Shown here piece by piece: positions 33,901-39,965 of a stretch of DNA of 64,000 bases. The position numbers and the translations under genes were made by a program. The notes beneath the pieces were generated by a model that was given only the letters and a program-made list of their open reading frames with translations, was not told the origin of the DNA and did no database searches. The stretch spans positions 99,501 to 163,500 of the forward strand of contig CAJNDS010002636.1 of assembly GCA_905221605.1 (NCBI GenBank), given 5' to 3'. The stretch comes from Symbiodinium natans (taxonomy: Eukaryota > Sar > Dinophyceae > Suessiales > Symbiodiniaceae). Every line of letters begins with the position of its first letter. Position 1 is the stretch's first letter.

Positions 33901-34301
33901 GCCGACTAGTTCCTGACGCCCTCGGGATCGGTACGGACTATGCGGGGCCCCTCACAGCCGCGCCTTCCTTTCTTTCTTCTTCCAACACCCGTCTCCGACA
34001 TGGAGACCTCATTTGTGCGAGGCCAATGGCTAACTATCGGGTCCCTCCAGCCATGCCCATACATCTAACGCCATCCCAGGCCCGCCACCACGCTCTCTGG
34101 CAGCTCCCATTTGTCATTTCGCAAACTGGGCGAGTCACCATGTGGCGCCCAGGAGCACCGGCGCGCACCGTGGACACACCTGTTGGGTTCACGTGGAAGC
34201 CTGCTGCCTGTTGCTTCGCGGGCGACTGGGTAGGACAAGGGGAGCAATGGGCACCTGTGCCATGGATCCCCGCACCTGGGCTTCATCTGTGTTTTGCGTA
34301 G
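30621..34301 (+). CDS. Retroelement polyprotein continuation, duplicated modules
   Basis: This is an open frame of 1226 codons in frame +1 relative to the previous ORF. Natural sequence begins near 30.88 kb with RGLWVMLLLGNLLICGVEA. Further hydrophobic segments are near 31.72-31.80, 32.17-32.25 and 33.35-33.46 kb. Two tandem copies of one bipartite module are visible. Copy 1 (about 32.29-33.30 kb) has GAFPWHV, LVPVWP, IWQPG and GIHLC, then LRDGDV. Copy 2 (about 33.62-34.46 kb) has GGFPWIQ, LVPVWP, MWRPG and GLHLC. L/M/F-R-x-G-D motifs fall at 31608, 32766, 33267 and 33993. A Ser/Arg-rich linker lies at about 33.47-33.54 kb. The stop at 34299-34301 falls inside copy 2, and the homologous reading continues in the next frame, so the stop results from a frame change. 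The function is unknown. Confidence 0.75.
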   Translation: MRLHPRQSHTALVKLPSRCPLITPLFSLGRRLPTSLGKFYDCCDSGPRATHSTLNVAQRAECLSARQPWASLHKARSPCQTGLNMEAALGRNLRPLQGIVPRYFSLVHRRGLWVMLLLGNLLICGVEAPPAPVGVEQALVSATGASIPGGGHTEHAHCNVTLPLNGNTLSWSVRDASPEQHGALQAQLSTVWQARAGGRRVEESPSWPRTAGKFLIHSPAVPRQPLTGRFLLTEDCLNELYDISEIWRRQAQVDAVIPLSPQPTRSAIHLTTCEPESDRASVVLWWDGMLWPRKLPRQCPAEWLRNYCILGTVGLIPPPVGVQAQPTVPFRDGDCVPFWVCPQAQLEDIEISLAGCPRSLRLSWVLQLLLACPRGYLCALFILAVGLPGPAGAMMTSQNLAPEHVPHMSCWRHGNTRDLDKARGGFPNHRALSMEILRTQAPSAATHLVWRRNSLAMCLRMCSCTPPAVAEMALLAGLPSSCHSSVVLDGAPPDIEAVHWKLVPETDASPSRHLSRWLFSIALGVSSGWRVSLLSSVIVMHLTPTLVRPMTLRQAAEPVRVGAFPWHVAIPARTVSSLSETGPILVHLLSPFRGMGDTHEISRSCDWSWLVRLLYAEEPRWGHQLVPVWPNTVANTLTLVPVPPDNSLVCVVVVASTWRLSLCIPQVARLEWVQEAISHRAPQAFGQLFPPPPLEALLEPMPSSELESEVQATLHMRSGDVFYASLLGQAGSARRGGEVTVESLASLRHDTLWQRFLVIPFTFECTIWQPGNSPSVIEVPAGSRWLPHSQTFDSFPELGARGQWVIAPWAWGQGIHLCLRCRDAFHAHILIHCASNNLCVRTPTCADRAYVQHIFTGAGGRGAWTVAGSSPHPATQLTDPVHLRDGDVLREGCAVRALPSARSSGRRSLTLSIGLYLLISGGWGHRPVGQGQEIVLLLPLLWVSPAMELECSSSSSESGQPPARRSRSPSRSGAYKTLKPRVVEVGLVHHPTSPRWRPAEHTVNLGGFPWIQTLCPVMGAAAPLRPHPHMPQQDIYQLVRATMQDWPEPLVPVWPALSMGALHLVPCPPPPLLCVAVVKGGEVQARLLLRDMPCRLVPDALGIGTDYAGPLTAAPSFLSSSNTRLRHGDLICARPMANYRVPPAMPIHLTPSQARHHALWQLPFVISQTGRVTMWRPGAPARTVDTPVGFTWKPAACCFAGDWVGQGEQWAPVPWIPAPGLHLCFA

Positions 34302-35298
34302 CCCGAGCCATCTCTATGCTCATGTTATCTTCTGGGGTGCTAGCCCAATCTGCCAGAGGGTTTCAGTCCGGGCCATGGACACCCTCGACAACTCCCATCT
34401 GGCGCGCGGGGTCGCAGGGTTGGCTCCGTCTGAAATCTCACTCCGGGATGGCGATATCATCGAGCCCTCCGTTCCGTACGCGGGGCAGTCGACTACGGAG
34501 TTGCAAGCCCGACCTTTCTGGCTGACTCTGCTTCTTGGTAGGTGGGTTTTATGCCGTGCTACTGGTGCGCCTTCCGGGTGGATCGGCATTGCTGCTGTCC
34601 TCTACGTCCTCACGCAATGCCAAGCTGGGGATGTGCCCCATGGCAAGCTTCAGATCACTGTCCCTTCCGAAGCACAGTGGAGAGGGCAAGGCTACAGGGC
34701 TAACCTCTCGGCTGCGGGCCTTGTAGGACCGCTAAGCCGATGCCAAAGTTCCACCCCATACGCCTATTGGGATGCCAGGCCGATTTTCACGCAATGCTGG
34801 AGCTGTTACCTCTGCCCTCGCGGAGCACCGGAACTGGTTTGGCGCCAGAGCGAAGATCGGATCTGGGAGGCGGACCTTACACCCGTCGGGCAACTACAGG
34901 AGTTCCTTTATGAATACTGGATGGCTGAGGACCTGCCACTGGACCTCCCTAGTGCGGTCCGCCCTCACCTGCGGGCTGCGTGGGATGCATACCCGAAATG
35001 GACCCATGGTGTCCCGGATCAGCTCCTTCTGGCCACGGATGGGTCGGGGGCCGGTTCTGGGGCCTGGGCTTTCACCGCGTGGGCCGCTTTCCGTGGTTCC
35101 TGGTTCAGAGTCGGCTGGGAACATGGCAAGTTGATGGGTGGATGCCAACCGGGCTGCTTGGGGAGGTGTGCCCTCGCGGGTTGTGGCTGCAGTCGACAAC
35201 CAGGCCGCCCTCATGGTGGCTGCAGGCCATGCAACTGCCTCCTCCGTATGGGCAAAAGATGCCAGAGTGGCCTGGCAGGCCCTTCAATCACGGGTTAG
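34294..35298 (+). CDS. Retroelement: module end and N-terminal half of RNase H
   Basis: The frame continues copy 2 of the upstream module: LYAHVIFWGAS aligns with FHAHILIHCAS of copy 1, and LRDGDI is at 34441. It then has a hydrophobic segment (about 34.51-34.62 kb) and a linker with a CWSC..C motif near 34.80 kb. An RNase H start follows at about 35.03 kb, LLLATDGSGAGSGAW, with the first catalytic Asp at 35038-35040. After about 35.13 kb the protein becomes Cys/Gly-rich and unnatural, and the RNase H continues in the frame of the next entry. The first codon shown is TTG, not ATG. This is a segment of one larger polyprotein, not a separate gene. Confidence 0.75.
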   Translation: MRSPSHLYAHVIFWGASPICQRVSVRAMDTLDNSHLARGVAGLAPSEISLRDGDIIEPSVPYAGQSTTELQARPFWLTLLLGRWVLCRATGAPSGWIGIAAVLYVLTQCQAGDVPHGKLQITVPSEAQWRGQGYRANLSAAGLVGPLSRCQSSTPYAYWDARPIFTQCWSCYLCPRGAPELVWRQSEDRIWEADLTPVGQLQEFLYEYWMAEDLPLDLPSAVRPHLRAAWDAYPKWTHGVPDQLLLATDGSGAGSGAWAFTAWAAFRGSWFRVGWEHGKLMGGCQPGCLGRCALAGCGCSRQPGRPHGGCRPCNCLLRMGKRCQSGLAGPSITG

Positions 35299-36163
35299 CA
35301 CCGACCTCGTACATGTGCCAGGTCACGCGGGGTATATCGTCAATGAGCTGGCTGATAGCTTGGCTGGCCTAGCCGCGGCTGGTGGACCTAGTGGACCGGA
35401 TAGGGGCAGAGAGCCCCCCCAGTTTTCGGATCACTGGGTGAAACACGCCCAGCACCTGTGGCTTGTGCCATATGGGACACTACTTACCAACACTTGCCTC
35501 GTTCTTCGTGTCGTGGTTGCGCCTGACCCGCCGCCCAACTCGGGCATCCCAGACACACCAGGCGAGCCGGATGTAAGTGAGACGGGGTCCCCCTCGCCGG
35601 TTACAATCTTCTCCCGCGTCATTCAGGCGAATGTCCAAACCTTGAAGGATGTCGTCCCGCATTTCTTCAATAAAGCCGGCACAGGACAACGACGGGCCTA
35701 CTTGGTCAAGCAGTTAGACCATCTGAAGGTCGACGTCGCCACTCTCCAAGAATGCCGCTCTCGTGCAGGGAGGTGGATGTCCGGCAACTTCCCATCCAAT
35801 CAATGCGGTTACCTGTGCCTATCTGCATTCTGTCGGCACATGCGCCACATGCAGATCGCCCCCGTTCCGAAATTGTGGCCTTCTGGGGTGACTTGCGGAC
35901 ACGCTTGGCTAGATTGCCCCCTACGGCAGCCATTTGGCTGGGTCTTGATGCAAATGCGGACTTTGCAGTTGCTGATACGAATGGCCACAACATTGGCACC
36001 TTGGTTTCCGTTCATGAGCCTAGAGTTGGGGATGACAAACTTGCTCACATTTGTCGAGAAGCGTGCCTGGTCGCAGTGTCTACCTTCTCACATATACATC
36101 AAGGGCACACCTGGACGTGGCAGCACTCCAGCGGGCTGCGCAAACGCCTGGATCACATCCTGA
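35138..36163 (+). CDS. Retroelement: C-terminal RNase H and start of APE endonuclease
   Basis: The RNase H continues here with AAVDNQAAL (Asp codon 35195-35197) and VHVPGHAGYIVNELADSLAG (His near 35324, Asp near 35351), matching the Dxx...HxxxxxNExADxLA end of the fold. The stretch between the first Asp and this part is short and crosses a frame change, and the second catalytic Glu is not evident, so the domain is probably damaged. From about 35.61 kb an exonuclease-endonuclease-phosphatase fold begins with QANVQTL and LQECRSR, where the metal-binding Glu is at 35749-35751. After about 35.8 kb the reading becomes unnatural and continues in the next frame. Confidence 0.75.
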   Translation: MDANRAAWGGVPSRVVAAVDNQAALMVAAGHATASSVWAKDARVAWQALQSRVSTDLVHVPGHAGYIVNELADSLAGLAAAGGPSGPDRGREPPQFSDHWVKHAQHLWLVPYGTLLTNTCLVLRVVVAPDPPPNSGIPDTPGEPDVSETGSPSPVTIFSRVIQANVQTLKDVVPHFFNKAGTGQRRAYLVKQLDHLKVDVATLQECRSRAGRWMSGNFPSNQCGYLCLSAFCRHMRHMQIAPVPKLWPSGVTCGHAWLDCPLRQPFGWVLMQMRTLQLLIRMATTLAPWFPFMSLELGMTNLLTFVEKRAWSQCLPSHIYIKGTPGRGSTPAGCANAWITS

Positions 36164-36972
36164 TTTCCGAAGAAGCTTGGAACATCTCCATGACGCGACC
36201 GTTTCCGGACTTCGATGTGCTCCTAGGCCCACGTGACCACATGCCACTTATGGCGGAGGGGACCTTGACCCTCGCGGCGCCTACAGTCGAGCGGGCGCCT
36301 CGGCTGTGCACACCCACAGAATGCGCTCGAATGGCTCCAGCCCTGTGGGGCTCGGTTGGATCATGGACGGAGACACTATCCCTGCCCCCTCAAGTTCAAG
36401 TCGAGACATTTGTTGCGAGATATCAGGCTCTCTGCCGACAATTGCCTCGCAGACCCCGAGCGCATCCCAAGCAACCCTATCTCAGTGAGGAGGCTTGGCG
36501 ACTCCTGTGCTCCCTCAAGCAGCTGAGACAGGACAAGGCCCAGGCCAAGGCCCGAGCTCGGCTAGCATGGCTGAGACAATGTTGGCAGGCGTGGAAGGGT
36601 AGACGCCGACAGCTTCGACGCCTCGAAACATGGCGTCAAGTGGCGCTCCTCTCGAGACGCGAGGCGGGCATGTGCCGGCGCCTGCACCGTCTGGGGCAAC
36701 GCGATAAAACAGTTCACTTGCACTCCCTCTTGTCTGGCGCTATTTCGGCATGGCACGTCCATGGCCGGGTGGATCATGCCCTGATGCATCTCAAATGGGC
36801 TTCCAGGCGTGCAGCGGAACGCAGGAAGGTGCACTCCGCTGGTGGCTACAACATCCAAGCCGAGTTACGCGAACAGTTCAGGGAGCAGGAGCAGGGACGA
36901 GTGGTGACCCCTCAGCAGCTTGATGACTTCCACTTGGCGTGGCAGGAAAAAGCCAGGATGCCCCTGCCCTGA
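35752..36972 (+). CDS. Retroelement: C-terminal APE endonuclease and linker to RT
   Basis: The endonuclease continues with SAHAPHA (35833-35853), GLDANADF (35941-), a TW pair, RLDHILI (36145-) and RDHMPL (36232-), the expected motif series of LINE APE-type endonucleases. Only about 25 residues separate the LQE and HAP motifs, fewer than usual, so a stretch is missing besides the frame change. From about 36.4 to 36.9 kb follows a basic, Arg/Gln-rich helical linker. The frame ends at 36972, where the reading moves into the RT frame. It codes for part of one polyprotein. Confidence 0.78.
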   Translation: MPLSCREVDVRQLPIQSMRLPVPICILSAHAPHADRPRSEIVAFWGDLRTRLARLPPTAAIWLGLDANADFAVADTNGHNIGTLVSVHEPRVGDDKLAHICREACLVAVSTFSHIHQGHTWTWQHSSGLRKRLDHILISEEAWNISMTRPFPDFDVLLGPRDHMPLMAEGTLTLAAPTVERAPRLCTPTECARMAPALWGSVGSWTETLSLPPQVQVETFVARYQALCRQLPRRPRAHPKQPYLSEEAWRLLCSLKQLRQDKAQAKARARLAWLRQCWQAWKGRRRQLRRLETWRQVALLSRREAGMCRRLHRLGQRDKTVHLHSLLSGAISAWHVHGRVDHALMHLKWASRRAAERRKVHSAGGYNIQAELREQFREQEQGRVVTPQQLDDFHLAWQEKARMPLP

Positions 36973-39811
36973 GGCTTTGCCGTCGCTACTGGAAGTGGAG
37001 CATCTCTGCCGACGACAGCGCCCTACTAAAGCTCCAGGGCCGGATGGCATTAGAAACGGGGTATGGTCTCACCAACCCGCCCTTGCCAGCCGCTGGCTTT
37101 GGCAACTGCACGCGAAGATTACTTTGCGAGGGAAGGAGCCATCTGGCTTCAAGCACGCTCTTGCGTGCGCCCTTTACAAGAAAGGGCCGGCAGCGATCCC
37201 CAGCAATTATCGCTCCATTGTTCTCCTTAACGGCGTGGCGAAAATTTGGCATGGCCACATCCGCAACACAATAGGCCGGAAGGTGGTCAACGCCTATCAG
37301 CCGCTCCAGCTCGGAGGACGCCCTGGCATGCATGTGGGATATGCTCTCACTGCCTACCGAGCTGCAGCAGGCCTTACCCTGGCAGCCCAGCACTCCTTGA
37401 TTGCTCTTTTCGTGGACGTGCAGGCCGCTTTCTATGAGGTTGACCGGGAGCTCCTTTTCGGGGATTCGCGACAACTGCAGCCGCGTGTTGACCAAATCCT
37501 TCCCTGGGCCCAACATCTCTTGGACGGTGGCGCCCTTGGGCAGTTGGGGTTGGATGCCGCTGACCGGGCGCTGCTGCAAGACTGTGTCAGCGGCTCCAGT
37601 TGGCTGCTGCGTGGAGATAGATTGCCGGTCTTGGCCTCACGGGGCAGCCGTCCGGGCGATGGATTGGCTGACGTCCTCTTCGGAGCGATCATGACCTGCA
37701 TCATTGCCTGTCTCAGCAATGAGTTGGGGAAACATGGCGTTGCTCACCACAACCTCGCGGTTGCCTGTGCTGATGAGGTAGAGGAGCCATGCCCCATTGC
37801 ATGGGCAGATGACCTCGTCTTGCTCGCTGATGTGCCAGAGGCGGGGCTCCTGCCCTCGACCTTGCGATGCATGGGCAGCATTACGCTTGAGGTCTTTCAA
37901 CAGTTCCGACTCCGGGTCAATGTGTCGGCTGGGAAGACGGAGTTCCTCATAGATCCTCGTGGCGCTGGCGCCACGGCCGTGCGAGGAGAGCTGCTGCAAG
38001 GGGATGCCATCGTCCAATTGGATGCTAAAGCCATAAGGATTGCTCCCGAATACAAATATCTTGGTGTACCGCAGTTGCCCCGAGACAATGGCAGGCGAGA
38101 TATTGAGCAAGCCATTGGCCGTGGCAGGGGAGCTGAAGTCGCTGCTGGGCCGTTGCTCACCAGGTCGCGCCTTCCATGGAGAATCAGGGAAGGATGGATT
38201 GCAGGCCGAATCCTACCGGCCACTTACGCTTGCCTGGCCACTTCCCTTGCGCCAGGTCGCAACAGCCTCAAACCGATGGAAAGTTTCCTCCATCGTATTA
38301 GGAGGAAAGTGTGGCAAACCTGGCAGGAGGGGCACCACGCATGCCAGAAAGCCCTGGAGGTGCTTGTGCCTGTGACTTCGCCAACAGAGGCCCTTCTTGT
38401 GGCGAGATGCAGACTGGTCGTGCAGCTATGTGTGTCTGCTCCTGAACGAGTGTGGGACATGTTCGAGGCCGCCCTGATGCGGGATGTGCCCTGGGCGCGC
38501 GACCTGCTGTACGCGACCAGGCAGGTCTGGCGCAGCACATACATCCCTGGTGAGCTCATCACGGGCGGCTTCCGCCAAGCAGTTCGCACACATTCTCGCG
38601 CTCTTCTCAAGGCCTGCAAACGGGTCAGTCAGCATGGCACCCTACTGCGTGCCCTAAAGGCACACTGGGCCACGAACAAGGAGAGCCTTGCTCACTCGCA
38701 ACCGCTGGTGGAGGCCCGGGCACGACCGCCTCCGGCGTGGAAATGCCATGTTTGTCCGGAAACTCGGCCCACGAAGCATGCCTTGTCTGTGCATTTGCAC
38801 CGCACGCATGGAGTGGTGTCGGAGAGCATGTCCTTCATCGTCGACACCGTCTGCCGCTGGTGCTTGCGCGACTGTCACTCCACTGCACGTCTGAGGTACC
38901 ACATCGAACACACCCCACGGTGCAGATGTGGGCTTCGTCACGTGGTCGGGCCAATCTATGTGGCGGGCACAGCCACGAAGCGAGTGGGGGCGGCGGGCCA
39001 CCTCAGAGTCCCACCACTACAGACTGTGGGTCCTCTTCTGCCGACCCCCCTTCATCGTCAGGCGGCTGATGAAGACCGCTATGCCACGGAGGCTGAACTC
39101 CAGGCCGAGTTACAGCGCTGGGTTGAGCTTGAGGCTGCTGCCGGAGACACTGTACCTCAGGTTCCTGCGCCCGCGGTGGCCGAACATTTCTCCCAATCAG
39201 CCCCGTGTCCTGCAGTGGCCCGGGCCCCAGTAGAGGCTACTGCTGCTGGCTGGAAGGAATGGCGCTCAATTACGGATGATATGGCGGCTCCGTCACCCTT
39301 GTGGTCCGGGTTGCAGGGACATCGACTCTGGAGGCTGTCCTTTTCGCTGGCCTCCTTCCTGCCCCTCTGGGCCATGTGTGCCCACATGGAGTGGTGGTCA
39401 AGGCCGTTCGTGGAAGCCGCCCGCACACTACGTATGGAGGCCCAGGGGACGCCGCCTACTTCTTCTGAAGGGCACATCCGTCAAGGTGCCTCACGGGATT
39501 CCTGTACGGAGTTCCGGCAGCGTCTGCTGAGGGCTACCAACACTATTTTCCTTTTGGTTGCCTCCTTGCGCGACACTGGAGCCTTGTGGTGGTGTGGACA
39601 TCTCTCTCAGGCGATACGCACTGTCTTTGCCGCAGTCGACAAGCGAGTGGTGCTGCACGACGTCCGCTGGGAAGGTCGCAGCTTTGTTCTGGCCTCTCTG
39701 AGGCTTGACGCCGTGGCTGCCTTCCATTCCGAGCTGAGACGTGGCCTTTTGGCTTCCCATGCCAAAACTGTACAGATGGCCGCCTTGCACCAGTCGCTGC
39801 CGTCTCCCTGA
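36920..39811 (+). CDS. Retroelement reverse transcriptase with zinc fingers
   Basis: This is the reverse transcriptase of a LINE-like element. Motifs in order are KAPGPDG (37028-37048), NYRSIVLLNGVAKIW, LGGRPG, motif A FVDVQAAF with Asp at residue 166, motif B GSRPGDGLADVLF, motif C AWADDLVLLA with DD at residues 297-298, motif D VSAGKTEFL and motif E YKYLG. Catalytic residues are intact. After the thumb region lie two C2H2-like fingers (CHVC..H..H near 38.74-38.81 kb and CRWC..H..H near 38.85-38.91 kb) and a CRC knuckle. The last 290 residues contain a hydrophobic stretch near 39.34 kb and resemble nothing I know. The first natural residues follow the frame change near 36.96 kb, and the ATG shown is not a true start. 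Confidence 0.92.
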   Translation: MMTSTWRGRKKPGCPCPEALPSLLEVEHLCRRQRPTKAPGPDGIRNGVWSHQPALASRWLWQLHAKITLRGKEPSGFKHALACALYKKGPAAIPSNYRSIVLLNGVAKIWHGHIRNTIGRKVVNAYQPLQLGGRPGMHVGYALTAYRAAAGLTLAAQHSLIALFVDVQAAFYEVDRELLFGDSRQLQPRVDQILPWAQHLLDGGALGQLGLDAADRALLQDCVSGSSWLLRGDRLPVLASRGSRPGDGLADVLFGAIMTCIIACLSNELGKHGVAHHNLAVACADEVEEPCPIAWADDLVLLADVPEAGLLPSTLRCMGSITLEVFQQFRLRVNVSAGKTEFLIDPRGAGATAVRGELLQGDAIVQLDAKAIRIAPEYKYLGVPQLPRDNGRRDIEQAIGRGRGAEVAAGPLLTRSRLPWRIREGWIAGRILPATYACLATSLAPGRNSLKPMESFLHRIRRKVWQTWQEGHHACQKALEVLVPVTSPTEALLVARCRLVVQLCVSAPERVWDMFEAALMRDVPWARDLLYATRQVWRSTYIPGELITGGFRQAVRTHSRALLKACKRVSQHGTLLRALKAHWATNKESLAHSQPLVEARARPPPAWKCHVCPETRPTKHALSVHLHRTHGVVSESMSFIVDTVCRWCLRDCHSTARLRYHIEHTPRCRCGLRHVVGPIYVAGTATKRVGAAGHLRVPPLQTVGPLLPTPLHRQAADEDRYATEAELQAELQRWVELEAAAGDTVPQVPAPAVAEHFSQSAPCPAVARAPVEATAAGWKEWRSITDDMAAPSPLWSGLQGHRLWRLSFSLASFLPLWAMCAHMEWWSRPFVEAARTLRMEAQGTPPTSSEGHIRQGASRDSCTEFRQRLLRATNTIFLLVASLRDTGALWWCGHLSQAIRTVFAAVDKRVVLHDVRWEGRSFVLASLRLDAVAAFHSELRRGLLASHAKTVQMAALHQSLPSP

Positions 39812-39952
39812 GGGAGCGAGCTCTCGACTTTGTGCTTGTTGCGTTTTCGTAGGTTCTGTTTCTTAGTATTCGGGCTGCGACGTCATAGCGATGTCGTTTT
39901 TGGCCAGCGCGGGTACCTGCTCACCGGACCCTGATGCCTCGGAAGGAAGGAA
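39812..39952 (+). other. Retroelement 3' UTR with hairpin and GGAA tail
   Basis: This 140-bp 3' UTR contains a hairpin at 39878-39896: stem CGACGTC / GATGTCG (one G-T pair) with loop ATAGC, followed by TTTT. It ends in GGAAGGAAGGAA. LINE reverse transcriptases often recognise a 3' stem-loop and end in a short repeat; that role is inferred here. Confidence 0.5.
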
Positions 39953-39965
39953 GGTTTATAGGATA
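39953..39965. repeat. Right target-site duplication candidate, 13 bp
   Basis: GGTTTATAGGATA directly follows the GGAAGGAAGGAA tail of the retroelement and is identical to 23710-23722. Degenerate TTTAGGG-like sequence resumes after it. Confidence 0.6.

Larger units (their letters stand above)
23723..39952 (+). mobile_element. 16.2-kb non-LTR (LINE-like) retroelement, frameshifted copy
   Basis: The block is GC-rich and free of telomere repeats, while both flanks are TTTATAGGG-type tract. A 13-bp direct repeat GGTTTATAGGATA at 23710-23722 and 39953-39965 fits a target-site duplication. The plus-strand order is a 5' leader, a long modular array, RNase H (about 34.98-35.37 kb), APE-type endonuclease (about 35.61-36.25 kb), reverse transcriptase (about 37.0-38.1 kb), zinc fingers (38.73-38.94 kb), a C-terminal region, a 140-bp 3' UTR and a GGAA-type tail. 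There are no LTRs. The coding frame passes through frames 2, 0, 1, 2, 1 and 2, so either the copy is decayed or the assembly has indels. RNase H before endonuclease and RT is not the usual LINE order. Confidence 0.9.
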
